From: Cardinalis cardinalis
Taxonomy: Eukaryota; Chordata; Aves; Passeriformes; Cardinalidae
Reading direction: 5' to 3'
NCBI GenBank assembly: GCA_014549065.1
Contig: JACDOX010000052.1
Location: forward strand, 124,001 to 188,000
DNA: 64,000 bases
Shown here: in pieces, positions 46,778 through 58,856 of the stretch
Numbering within the stretch: the first letter of the stretch is position 1
Layout: every line of letters starts with the position of its first letter
The notes under the pieces: generated by a model
Told to the model about the DNA's origin: nothing
The model's database searches: none
Seen by the model: the letters and a program-made list of their open reading frames with translations, nothing else
Program-made: the position numbers and the translations under genes

Positions 46778-49700
46778 CCCGTGTGCTCGGCATTGGGCAG
46801 TATAACTATCCACAGCCTTTTATCAGTTGCATATTTTTCTATAGCAGGATCTTAAGCAACACTGGCCCAATGGATATCAGATTTTTCTGAGGCAGAAAAA
46901 AATGAGAAAGGTAGAGGGTGTGAAATAACATATTCATTATATTTGGCATGTCCATGAGGTTGCAAATATCTTGGTTCATTAACTAATGCAGCAACTGAAA
47001 TTATTGGCATAAGCATGATCCTGACAACTTTTCAGCAAAAAATATTTTCACATAAAATGTGAACGTATTATCTCAGATAATACCATGTGGGTTGACTTTC
47101 CATTTATAAGAATGTCCCTCACAGCATAGCTGCCATCAATTTTATTAATAACTGATTTATGTTGTTTCAAATATGGTTACAGTTTAGTTTGCAATTTTGC
47201 ATTGAAATAGACATTAGCCAGATAACAGCAATCAACCACTAGATTTATGAAATCTCAAAATTGTTTATAAAATTGAATGTGTTAAAATTACTAGAGTGCA
47301 AAAGACATTCAGAAAGAAGATATATAAAAAAAACCAACCCTGTATTTGACATATTTCCAATAGCAAGAACTGATATTCCTCCAAAAAGTCTTCTGCATAA
47401 TCAAACACAGAAAAATTTTGACAAAATTAGCACAGGTCATATAAGAGGAAGTAGTGCATCATTGTAAGNAAGCCCAGTGAAACTTATCTGGCCTCAGTTA
47501 ACACTTTCTGAGTCCCTCTGCTTGCTATGAGAGAAAATTCTTGTGTGAAAAATAAAAAGCCTCATTTTCCAAGACATCAGAACCATGACATACATTGTAG
47601 GTTTTTCATTCCATGTAATTTAGAGGTTTAAGACAAGAACTGAGATTTCTTTACACAGTTGGTCAGTAACAGTATTAGAAAATATCTTCTGTATTAGCAA
47701 GAGAAACAAGTTCAATTTCTGTCAAAGAGCNTATCAAAAATATTAGAAATAATTTACAGCTCAAAGTTGCTATTGAGGCAACTTAAATCAAGGGTGTGAA
47801 TTTACTGAGTACCCTCTTCCAGGAATGTATCAAGGAATAACACAGACTTTGTGCTTTCATTAGAAGTGCTTTTGAGAATATGACAAAGACCTCAAATTAA
47901 TTTTTGTTAGTTACTAATCAGAAATTATTGTTTCCACTTAGATTTACAGTTATACCAGTCTAGACTGAAATCAAGCTTGAACTTCAAGGTCATAAGGAGA
48001 ACAATCTTCACCACTATTGATTTATCTGAAAAATAAAGAAGAGGTTATATGCAAGGAATATCTGGGAACATAAAGCAAACAATTTAGCAATCACATACAA
48101 ATCATGTCAGTAGAAATTAGAGGAGAAAATAGTGGCAGAAATGTGGCTTTGAAATAGTTTAATACATTAAAATAGTGTCCGAAGCTTAAAAACTATTTAA
48201 ATTGTTTAAGACCCACGCAGTTTCATATAGAACTTTTATTATATCCGTAATGTATGCACAATTAAGCAATCATATCCCCTGTCTTGCCTGTGCAGAGATT
48301 GTAAATGAAGACTAGAGCTGTCTAATCCTTCACAATCACAGGTGCTGTAAATTTTGCTTGACTTTTTGAGGGAGAAGGGAATGAGTCTTTATGTCACTAC
48401 TAACAGCTTTAACAATGAATATGATGTTAGAAAGGCATTGCTCATTTTCATAAACAGTACATGATTATGTGATGCAGGAAGAATCTCTTCAGCATTTGAG
48501 TGCACAAAAAACTCAAAAGGAAAAATAGTGTTCTAAATTCCTAGTATTCTAAATACTAGAAAAAGAAAATGCTAAAATCATAAGAAAAGACATGTTTTAC
48601 ATTAGAAATGGGGCATTATTTAATACATTTACTAAATATGCCCAGAAGGAAATCTAAGTTTATCTGAATTTGGAAGCCTGTACATGGATAGGCATGAGAA
48701 ATCTGATTGAGGTTTTTATAGCAAGGAGTGGGTATATGTTGGATGTCTCAGTATGAAAAGAATAGAAAGGAATTGCAGTTCCTTTGTTACAAAAGTTGTT
48801 TCAGCATGGACCAAAAGTGTTTTTCTTGCTATGTTACTGATGTTGGGTTATTGCACAAAGCTTTTTTATTGCTGCCACTGACTGTTTTTCAAATGAACTT
48901 CTAACACAGCAGATAACAATAGCAATTAAATGTAGAATGCTGTATAATCTTAGCAATAGAAACTATAAAAAAAATTACATTCCGGATCAGTACAGAAGAT
49001 AAATATCTCATTTTTCTGTCTGTTAGCATAGTCATGACAATGGAATGCATTAAGTGTATACATCTGAATGCTTTGAAGATTTACCGTCATGACCACAGTG
49101 GAAATAAGAAAGTTTTTCCAAGTGCTTTCCTTTGGAATTGTATTTCGTGTCTATTACCTTCTAACTTGGAAAAATGTAGCCTCTGAAGATACATTATTAA
49201 TATAGTCTGAATGGAAGNACTTGAAAAAAATACTTTAAGAAAAAAAATTATTACTTAAATTTAGTAGTTAATTACAACTCTTTGAATGGACAAGTTATTG
49301 GAATCCAATATGATTCTGTACTTAGCCCCATTTCTCAGGATTTTCCCTTCATTGAAACTATGGGATTTGGCTGTCTATGATTCTAAGATAGAGATAAAAG
49401 CTTAAAGAAACTTACCTATAGTACTTATTACATCAAGCACTTACTGTTTTATACTGACATAAGAACTGTATTCTTATTGTAGCTATCAGAGTATTACAAA
49501 GGAGAAAGAATGGTTCATCAGAATTTAGTGGCATTACATGCATTTACACTAATAACTGATGGGAAAGGAGGGTTTTTACCATATTCTTTGTCTTATTAAA
49601 CAGAAGAAAACAAAGGATAAAAATCCCAGTCAAACAAACCCAGTAGCCCAAACCAGAAGACTCTTGTCCTTTTCAAGTAATTTTTATATTTATTCAACAT

Positions 49701-50898
49701 CTGTAACTAGGGTAAAATTTATTCTTCAAGTTTTCAATACGAGAATATGTGCAACATTATCACAAGCAATGTTTCTGAGAGAAAAAAAGACCCTTAAATA
49801 CAGAACATCTCATTACACTAGGGTTAATGGTAAAATTCTGTGTTTTAATTCATCTCACATAGCATTATGTACCTCTGTGAGTGACTAACTCAGAGCTCGT
49901 CTTACTGAATTCCTTTGAAGTTAATGGAGGGGGAAGGAAACTCTTAGTTTGTCTTCCTGCATAAGTCTCTTCTTTTCCACTGACTGTGAATGTATCTCAA
50001 TTCAGAAAACATATTTGCATGTGCTTAGATTAGTCTCAACAAGAAGTTCAGTGCAGCCAAGATGCTGACATCCCAAGGTAATAAATACATCACTCTAATG
50101 CCCTTNAATCGTAACTCTTTCTTTCTGTGTAAACAATCTTAGTGAATAGTAGACATGGACAAAGCAATTGTGTATGTTTAGTAACTTGAATTTTGAAAAG
50201 AAATAAAATCTTAATTATGTGTAAGTCAGGTCATCATACTGGTTTTAGCAGTGGTATAAAATTACTACAAAAATAATGTAATTCTATTTCCTTGTGTCTC
50301 ACTTCCTCTACTTTTAAATTGTCTTCTTGCTTGTCTATTTGCTAATTGTGCTTATATGCCCTTTTCTCTCTTCGGCTAAAAATTATTAGATCAAGCAAAG
50401 ATCAGTGTAAGGCAATGGTCCATGACTGATATCTAAGGGAAGCTGTAAGAGATGAGCTTGATACTTCACCTTCAGTAAAAATAGCCCTGGCAGATGAACT
50501 TAGATTTCCTTCTGCATATTTAGTAAATATATTAACTAATGCCACATTTCTATAGTAAAACATGATATTTTCTTATGATATTAGCATTTTCTTTTTTTAG
50601 TATTAAGAATGTAATGCCTAAATAGCCCAATGAATGTTGCTTTCTAAAAAGTGAACGTATGAGGACTTCAGTTTGCCATACTGACCATGAAGCTGTAGCT
50701 TGTAGATTTATACAAAAAGTCAGAATGAAAATTAGATATGCCTTGATAGCATCCAATTCACTGAAAAAATGCATTTCTTCTTGTTTGCTTCTGATGAACC
50801 CTCTCTTTCCCCAGTAAAACTACAAGACAGACTATGAGCAGAAAGAATATACATACTATTTTCTGTAGTGGAATTTATCTTTGTTGAGGCAACTTCCC
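46778..50898. other. Unique AT-rich DNA, no gene recognised
   Basis: About 4.1 kb with nothing identifiable. The longest frame is 109 codons (49559-49888, plus) and has no domain. Only one or two ambiguous bases occur between 46800 and 50100, fewer than elsewhere. Confidence 0.55.
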
Positions 50899-51350
50899 TG
50901 TCTGACCACCCAGGAGCCACTCTGAGAGTCACACTTGCACCACCTGAACTGGAACCAAAGCTCCTTTGCAGCTGCACACATCTAACTCACCCAGTCAGAT
51001 CAAGATTCCTTACTGGCTTGACCCAAGTTTTCCTATAGCAGACTCTCAGATATCACAATCCTGAAATAATTTAATCTTGGTGCAAAAATTGAATACCAAC
51101 AGAACAGCTCAAGCTGTNTGCCTCCAAGGAGAGACTCTGAACAAAGGAAACCCTGGGCTTTTTNACCCTCAGAGTCCAAGTGCACAAAAAGATCAGGGTC
51201 ATTGCCTCTCTGAGTGTCAGGTTGCCTGGCAGGGCCATGGGTCCCTGTGCCCTTTGTTCACAGCAGCTCCAGGCCTCTTTCCTCACAGCCCCCCAGAGCT
51301 CCATCTGCTGCCCCCCTGAAGCTGCACAACGAGCTATCGGCGCTGAATGT
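50899..51350 (-). mobile_element. LTR of an avian ERV family, copy 2
   Basis: It starts TGTCTGAccacccaggagcc and follows copy 1 (20611-21117) word for word with substitutions and small deletions, for example gtcacacttgcaccacctga, ttaatcttggtgcaa, tgcctccaagga, aacaaaggaaaccctgggct and ccctgtgccctttgtt. The orientation is the same as copy 1. The TATA region is disrupted and carries an ambiguous base at about 51165. On the minus strand an ATTAAA occurs in accaagattaaattat. The far end is approximate. Overlapping frames inside it (87, 80 and 77 codons) do not resemble proteins. Confidence 0.7.
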
Positions 51351-52035
51351 AATCCTCCAAATCTTAATGTGTGCCTCCTCTTGCAAAAAGACTTGCCTAG
51401 AAATCTTCCTTGCTTTAATAATGGGTGTATTATTAAATTTTAGGAAATGTTTTTGAATTTTTAAATTCTAGGATAAGGCCAAACCACAGGATGACAGCAA
51501 CATAACAACTGCTGTCTTCTATTAAAAAGTTCAAGCTTTCAAAAATGCAGTTTTTATTCCTGTTCTACATATTACAGAAAGCACATATTTCACTCAGGAA
51601 GCACCAAAGGCCAGGGGATTTTTATAATCTATTATTTCAGCCATCTCAAAGTGATTTTGAGAGGTCATATATGGGCCATCATCCTCCACTGAAATATCAA
51701 CTATTTCAGATGTCAACCTCTTCCATTTTTCTGCAAAACCCCATATTGTATTCAAAGTGGCTGCCATTAACTGGCCAATTAATTAGAAATACAAATTAAT
51801 TTTAATTGTGATTATTCTCAATTGGAATGCATGGAAGTGGAATAGAAAATAAGAGACTATATGACCTGGGTGCCTACTCATTAATACAAAATTAAATTTA
51901 AACCACAAAAACATAAAATTAAACTGTTACATTGCATTTTTCTTAATTTCTAACAGGTGAGTGAAATTATTTGAATTCTTCTTAGGTTTTACAATATTTA
52001 TTCCAATTTTGTTCAGATAAAATAATAAATAATAA
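51351..52035. other. Unique DNA, nothing recognised
   Basis: An 84-codon frame at 51545-51799 (plus) has no recognisable domain. No repeats are apparent. Confidence 0.55.
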
Positions 52036-52490
52036 AGTTGTAGAATTGTTTGAGTTGAAATGGACCATGAAGGTCATTAGTTCCAAGTTCTCTGCAGGGA
52101 CTATGGACAAGTTCCACTACACCAGGTTGCTCAAGTCCCCATCCAGCAAAAAGTTAAACACTTCCAAGGATGGGGCATTCACAACTTTCCTGGGCAACCT
52201 GTTTCAGTGCCTCACCATCCTCACAGTAAAGAATTGCTTCATTATATCCAATCTTGATCTATCTTCTTTCAGTTCAAAGCTATAACCTTCTGTCCTGTCC
52301 CTATAGGCCCTGGTAAGAAGTCTCTTTTCATCTCTCTCTTAAGCCCCTCTTAAAGAATTAAAAGGCCACAGTACAGTCTCCCTGGAGCCTTTTGTTTTCC
52401 TTGATGAACCTCAATTCCCTTAGCCTGTCTTCATAGGAGAATTGCTTCATGGCCCTCCTGATCAGTTTACTTGTTCTTGACTACTGTGTG
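52036..52490 (-). mobile_element. CR1 LINE 3' end (antisense)
   Basis: The plus strand follows the antisense CR1 3' UTR: tagaattgtttgagttgaaa, accatgaaggtcattagttcc, aggttgctcaagtccccatc, ttccaaggatggggcattca, caacctgtttcagtgcctca, ccatcctcacagtaaagaat, and further into the UTR with cttctgtcctgtccctatag, ggagccttttgttttccttg and tgaacctcaattcccttagcc. This is a long, diverged 3' piece of about 450 bases that starts at the 3' terminus. Confidence 0.85.
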
Positions 52491-53127
52491 AGAGACTGAA
52501 ATGGTTTATGGCTTAAACACTGCTAAAATCATCAAAATATTTTGGTTCACTGTAGCAAACTGCAAAGAAACTCCTCCCTTATCCTACATACATGTGACAG
52601 AAAGAAGCAGCGTCTCTAGCTGCAGTTCGGGTGTGAAAACAGCGTTAACGTGAAATGTAATGGATAGTAGCACAAAAATATTAGAACAAAACTATTAGAA
52701 CTTAGTGGCTTTAAGAGAATATTTTAGAGACAAAAAGAGAATGCAGAAATCAAAAACAAACACTCCATCTGAGCAGAAGTCAGTTAAGGCTACGCAAGCT
52801 TTAGATATATTGTGAGGGAAAATTTATCATACCAATAAAAAAGTACACTTTTCTATCTTTTTAAAATAATGTTCACCTTTAAGAACTTTCAATGGATTAA
52901 CTCTGGCTAATGATCAAACTCTCACCAAACTACTTGCTCACTCTTCCCTTAGCAGAATGAATGAGGAAATAAGTACAGGAATAAGAAAGTCTGTGGGCCA
53001 AGGTGAAGACAGGGACATTACTTATCATCACATTAGCTTGTGGCAGGTTANCTGGATATATTGCCAGTTAATATTAAAATGTAGTTACTAATTCAGGCAG
53101 TGGAAAACAGAAAGAAAAACATTAATA
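52491..53127. other. Unique DNA, nothing recognised
   Basis: No frame, repeat or RNA signature was found between the CR1 end and the next LTR fragment. Confidence 0.55.
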
Positions 53128-53560
53128 CAACACCTTTCTTCCTCTGCTTTTCCAGGCTCCTTCACTCCTCCCTCTGTCCTCCCTAAGTGGTGCAGAGGAG
53201 ATGGGGCACAGGGCAGGTGCAGTCAGTACCTTGTGATCTCTCTCTGCCACTCCTTCCTNTCATGCTTTTCCCTGCTCCAGTGTAGAAGGCCCACAAGTTT
53301 GCAGGGGACAATCCAGTTGTCCGTAGGTCTCTATCTCTTTTACTTCTCAACGTTTTTGATCCCTCCTCACTGTAGCAATTTCATCTCTTTCTTAAGTGCA
53401 TTTTCCCAGAGGTGCATAGCAAACACACATTCATAGCAAACAGGCTGAACTGTGTTTTGCAGCAGGTCATTTAGAGCCAGCTGGAGCCAACTGGAAGTGG
53501 CTGGCATGTGCAAATGGCTTCCTCCAGGGGCCAACCCTTCCATCTTGATACCTATACCCA
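53128..53560 (-). mobile_element. Avian ERV LTR fragment (antisense)
   Basis: Antisense words of a common avian LTR appear in order: aacacctttcttcctctg, a ctcctccctctgtcctccct run, agtggtgcagaggagatggg, cttttccctgctccagtgta, then tttcttaagtgcattttccc, agaggtgcatagcaa, agagccagctggagccaact and ggctggcat. Internal parts of the consensus between about 53290 and 53370 are deleted or diverged. No terminal TG/CA or target duplication could be fixed. Confidence 0.62.
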
Positions 53561-53620
53561 GTGCAGAATTTAACAGAGTTCACAAATATAAATGAAATTG
53601 TAAATACCAGTGTTGAAGTT

Positions 53621-53732
53621 CTGTCATAGAACCATGAATGGTTTGGTTTGGAAGGGATCTTAAAGATCACCTTGTTTCAACCCCCCTGCCATAGACAGGA
53701 ACACCTTCCACTAGACCAGGTCATTCCAAGAT
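53621..53732 (-). mobile_element. CR1 LINE 3' terminal fragment (antisense)
   Basis: About 110 bases of antisense CR1 3' end: catagaaccatgaatggttt, ggtttggaagggatcttaaa, gatcaccttg, caacccccctgcc, aggaacaccttccactagac and caggt. Severe 5' truncation, as is typical of CR1. Confidence 0.85.
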
Positions 53733-56700
53733 AAAAATGAAAAAAATGCTCTGAAAGAGTGAAATAAAATCCCAAAGGCTGAATTCTACTTACATTTCGG
53801 AGATTAATTATTGAGTTGTCTTATTAGATGTTAGTTTCTAAGTGGATGCCAGAGGTTCTCTCTTTTGGCATAGTGTGTAGCAGCCATTGCAAGAGCTCTC
53901 AGAAGGCCTTTACAATGTGAGCTCTTCTTTNGTGAAGATAGGTTAAATAGGAGCATTGTCACAGGCTGTCAGCTCTTTTTAGCTNTGCCTCTGTTGTTGA
54001 ACAGAATTGATTGTAACTGAAAAAAAAAAGTTATATGGAGCCTACAAGTTGATCTGTAGTAGTAATGGATTAAATATAGCTGATATTCATAAATGCTTGA
54101 TAAAATGGATTTTAGAAAGAAATAGTTTCCAGCATACATTAAAAGTCTATAAATGTTTCTGTGCATTCTGGTTTTCAAGTGGTTTATAATGCTAACTAAA
54201 ACAATATTTGCTGAAGTTTTAAAATAATGGTGATTACCTTGGCAGATTTGTAGAGGTGTGATTCAGTCAATCAATCAGGCCTCCCCATATCTGTATTTCA
54301 GCCATCATCCTCCTTAGCAAAGAGGTTGTCTGTATTTTTCAGTTAAAGAATATGGCCTCAGGTGCTCTGTATCCCTGACTCCAGAAGCCATGGGGTCGAC
54401 CTCAAGTCTCCCCTGGTGCTTTTTGCCAGAGCCTCCAGGAAAGGTCGTTTTCTCCAACTGCACTGTAGAGCACATTTTAACCTTTTGCTCTGTCCAGGCT
54501 GGCCCAAAGGCTACTGCATGAACTATCTCATGCTGATTTGTTTAATGGCTTGTCATTGCTCAGGGTCTCTCTTGAAATCATTTTTCTTCCCGATCACCTG
54601 ACAGAGAGGGCTGACNATCAGACTGTAATTTGAAATATGAGTTTTCCAAAAAAATACAACACTCAAGAATGGTTGTGTTTCATTTTTGTTAGTTGGTGGA
54701 GATATTGCTGTTATTTTATTGATCACATCCATTGGGATCTGATGACACACACCTTGCCATTTTATTCCTAAAGACTGAATGTTCTGTATAGGTCCATTGA
54801 GCTTACTTTGTTTGATGGCAAAACTGCCTTCAGAAGGGTTTGACTTTTTTTTTCTTCTTTTGTCAGAAAATGCTGCCCCACACAATGACATCATCAATGT
54901 GTTACAGGTGTTCCAGAGACTCTCCCNTTCCAGTTCAGTGTGAAATATATATATTAAATATATATTTTATATTAATTTATTTTTGTGAAACTATTCCCAA
55001 AGTCTTTGTTTCTTTCTTTTTCTTGCTAAACCCAAAGTGAAAATTGAGTGTGCCCTTTCTATTTTACATGTACATTACTTAGGTAGCTGAGACACAACTA
55101 TTTTTCAAAAGTATATGACAGAATATTCTGAGTAGAACAAATCAATTGTCACATTATATAATCCTCACATAAGTTTCTAGCATTTCCAAATTGGGATTAG
55201 GATGAAAATTTTTCAAGAATATGTATGGTAAATTTATATGGTATTATTGACTCAGGGACAAAGTAGGAAGCTGAAAGAACCTGTAAATAATGTGCCGTTT
55301 TCGTTTAAAATTTTGACAAGCTTCTCACAACAAATCAGTGAATAACTTTAAGAATTCACTTCATATAGACACACTGTATATCATCTCANAATGTTTGGAA
55401 TCCATGTGATGGCTTTTGTAATATGAAACATACTGCATCACATTCTTTTTCAAAGTAAAAATGTATTGTTTATGAACTACTCATGAAGTTTATATAAAAA
55501 AATATTCCTGAAATATGATACACAANCATTGCAGTTACTCTGGTGGCCTGAGGTTCATTTCTACTTTAAAATGAATCTGCAGCAAATCACGTCTTTCCAT
55601 CAACTGTATACAACACAATTAAAGTCATGGAGTTAGAGAATGTTTAATTGACATTAATGGTGAATTTTTGGGCTATGTTGATTGTAAGCAACAGAGATAG
55701 ATTTANTAGAAGATGTTTGGGGACCCTACAGGACATTCTGAAGGGCTATTCATTTTGCTTGACAAATAAATAGCTGAGATCGGTAGATATAACTTTAGAT
55801 ATGCCTGTCTTCCACCAGTAATGGTGAAGGCAGTATAGATGTTGTACTTTTTGACAGTAGAAAGACTGAGGCAGACAGCAAGAATTCTTGAGCTTGCTGT
55901 GCCATCTCTTGAATTCATNTTAAAAATGTTAATTTAATTATTGTAACACTTACTAATATCCAGTAAAGTAAATCACAGTGTCACATAAAATATTATGTCA
56001 ATTAAGATATATCCCACTTATTTATCTACTGTTCTAGGAAATATTACATTTTTCCAAGAAGATAGCATAGGGAACCTGTCTTGATGCTGTATGATATTTT
56101 ATTTATTGGAAAGTTTAGTACGCCTTGCTGGGAGTATTTACTCTGTATTAATTTTTGCTACTGCTGTAAAGATGGGGTTTCTTTTTTTTTCCTAATAGCA
56201 GTTCAGTGGCAGTTTATCAAATACTGATGACTTGTCTAAATTTTGACACACTAGAATCTTAGGAAACCTTATACTACCATAAATTAAGCAAATGAAAAGG
56301 CCACTGTTAATGGTCTACCACAGCTATAAAACTCAAGCGCTTCATATCCCTTTCAAATGTTTTACTGTAGATCACAACTCACAAAAGTCTGGCTTGAGAG
56401 ACAATGCAAGACACTGGCTGAAAGACAGGGAAGATAAATCCCTATNATACAGATATAGTGCTCTAATGAGCCATGTAGTCTGCATGCTTACTTCCCAACC
56501 ATCAAAAGTTGTGAGCTAGACACCAGCAGGCTTTGTGCTGATAGCTAGGCTTTATTTACATGGGCTGAAACAAAATATGGTTCAAAATGTTCAGAGATTT
56601 TTAACTTCTAAAACAGTTCTGTAAGACTAGTTTTATCAACTAAATGTGATTAATTTAGACAAAAACAAGATGTGTCACTTCTCTGAAGAGTACATTCAAT

Positions 56701-57000
56701 TAAAAAGTTACTTTTTATTTCCAATGTTATAGTTCTTACAGGCTACTATTGGCTAGTTCAATTCATAGTTTATGTATTCACTACTTGGATCCCAGCAAAT
56801 TTACAAAACCAAAAGCTTAAATATAGATTAGTAGTTCACTTTGGACTTTTCATACAGAAAATAATTAGTTATGTCTCTTTCTATACATTAAATGTATAGA
56901 CAGCAATGTGATCTGTTAGTATCTTTGGCAACCTACACATACATCTGTAAAATATCAAGATATGGCAGAATTAAAAATAAGTGATAAATTGATTACATCT
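53733..57000. other. Unique AT-rich DNA, no gene recognised
   Basis: About 3.3 kb without identifiable content. A GC-richer patch at 54360-54560 gives a 79-codon frame of no known type. The opposed minus frame 54553-54897 (114 codons, one ambiguous) is also without a domain. Confidence 0.55.
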
Positions 57001-57510
57001 NCCACAGAATCACAGACTGGTTGAAGCTGGAAGGTAGCCCTGAGGGTCATCTGGTCCACCTTACCAAGTCCAGACCCAGTTGCTCNGGATCATACCCAAA
57101 ACAGACTTTCAATATCTCTAGGATGGAGACTCCTTAGCCTCCCTGGGCAAGATGTGCCAGTGCTCAATCACATATTACAGTGATTCTTTATGTTCAGTCA
57201 GAGCCTCCAGTGCTTCAGTTTGTGCTTATTTCCTCTTGTCTTGTCGGTGAACAGGACCTATCTTCCTTGCACCTTCCCTTCAAACTTTTATACATATTAG
57301 GAGGGTTCCCCTCTGCTTTCTCTTCTGCAGGATAANCACACACATTTTTCTCAGCATCTCTTCTTGTCCTTAATGAATCTGGAAATGGTTTCCAAGATTA
57401 GTTGCTTCATCACTTTTTCAAATATCAAGATGGGGCTGACCAGGCTGNTTTGCTCTTTCCATTTTTGAAGATGCTTGCCAGTATTGACTCAGAGACACTC
57501 TGCTCTGGAG
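57001..57510 (-). mobile_element. CR1 LINE 3' end (antisense)
   Basis: Antisense CR1 3' words start at cacagaatcacagactggtt, then gaagctggaaggtagccctg, catctggtccaccttacc, ggatggagactccttagcct, ccctgggcaagatgtgccag, ttcagtttgtgcttatttcc and tcttgtcttgtcggtgaaca. A second group at 57395-57480 (gttgcttcatcactttttca, gatggggctgaccaggctg, ccatttttgaagatgcttgcc) matches an upstream part of an avian CR1 as seen in antisense. The fragment may therefore continue further or consist of two joined pieces. Confidence 0.8.
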
Positions 57511-57601
57511 CTTTAGAAAGAAACAAAAAAAGTTTTCTTGGGAATACAAGGAGTTAATAGTTCTAGATGAGACACTGCATGCAGTAAAAGCTAAACGGGG
57601 T

Positions 57602-58138
57602 TTATTTGTTGTCTGAAGGTGCTATCGATTTTTTTTTAAATTTGCTGACACAATCTCCTGTAGAAGACGGAAATATCTTCATTGAAACTATTGTCACCAT
57701 GTTAAGTATGTCTTGTTGAACTAATTTCCAAATTGTTACCTTTGTTTTGGTATTTCCAATTATTGTTTCAACTTGGATTACTGCTGAGACAAATGTTCTG
57801 TTAGGGAGGATTTTAGAAGAATGTTTTATTAGAGTAACAGAGCCTAACTTTAATGAGATCCAAAGGTTCTTACAGAGTTTAATGTCATAACGAAGTTCAA
57901 GTGCTGCCCTTTCTTCTGACAGTAGTTTTCTGACGATGATACCACCTTTACATCTGCTCTGAGCATTATGAGATGTCCGAGGCCTGTCATTGACTTTCCA
58001 GCAGGCAAAAAAAAAAATCAATGAAACAGAGTACATGCTCTTAGAGTTATTTCCTTTATAGATGACAATTAGAAGACTTTCACAAACAGAAACAGCTGAG
58101 AACTTTCTCCTATCTGCAGAAGACTGAAATACAATCAA
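57602..58138 (-). other. Unassigned 178-codon open reading frame
   Basis: This is the longest open frame outside low-complexity or repeat sequence. It is basic and Ser/Lys/Ile-rich and has no domain, signal peptide or motif that I recognise. On the minus strand, a pyrimidine-rich tract (tgatttttttttttgcctgc) followed by tggaaag gives a possible acceptor near 57994, and aaag|gtaaca gives a possible donor at 57740/57739, bounding about 254 bases. Its length is unlikely by chance in AT-rich DNA but not impossible, and no codon-bias evidence could be computed. It lies about 90 bases from a CR1 fragment. It could be chance, a decayed exon or part of an unrecognised repeat. Confidence 0.2.
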
Positions 58139-58232
58139 GCAAAGTAAATATTCTGGACAGGATAATTCCTTTGCATGAGTACTCGTACTTAAATGCTAGA
58201 GATATGACAAGTGTAAAAATATATAAGGATGT

Positions 58233-58262
58233 GGCCTTATATATTTTGGCCTTATATATTTT
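58233..58262. repeat. 15-bp exact tandem duplication
   Basis: ggccttatatatttt occurs twice without change or spacer. Confidence 0.9.
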
Positions 58263-58839
58263 TGACAAAAAGTAATAGACATTATTCTGGATGCAAAAAA
58301 AAATATGGATTGTAGTTGAAGTTGTAATATATTTCAAGCTGGATGATGTATCAATTAACCAGAATCTGTTTTCTTCATATTCTGTTTTAATAGTGTAGAA
58401 GTCCTTCCTGTAGAGGAAATCTTGCTAAATGAAATTATAGATTTCAGCAAGTGATTTTGTTCAGAGGTATCAAGGAACCACAGTTAAAACACCTCTTTCA
58501 GTAAATATTAGCTTGTTTATTTCTGTAACACTGCAGTTGATTTTAGCCTTTAAATATTTGCCTCAGAGAAGAAAGTGGAGTCTCTGTTATCTACNAAGTT
58601 CATAATATTGGAAATCTATCTATATTTCATCTTAAAATAAGCACACTCTAGAGCTCAGCATTTATAACAATGTGAAAAACAATTAAGTTGTNCAACTCTG
58701 TCACAACACAACCAGAGTTTCCTAATCTAAAGGAAACATGTTGCATCTCAGAAACCAGCTGAGCTTCCTTTTGTTTCCTTGTGGATTTTTTTGATTTTTT
58801 TAATCTATAAACTGCTATTTTGACTAGTATATGAATGTG

Positions 58840-58856
58840 TATATATATATATATAT
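58840..58856. repeat. (TA)n microsatellite
   Basis: About eight TA units follow a tgtg start, in an AT-rich stretch that continues to about 58895. Confidence 0.9.

Noticed and set aside
46165..46813. 195-197-codon minus-strand Cys-Pro repeat proteins
   Set aside because: Several phases are open together because the minisatellite words lack stop codons. There is no start context or flanking coding sequence.
20611..51350. The two similar LTRs as the 5' and 3' LTRs of one 30-kb provirus
   Set aside because: They are too far apart and too diverged, the intervening DNA holds no retroviral coding region, and it contains unrelated insertions.
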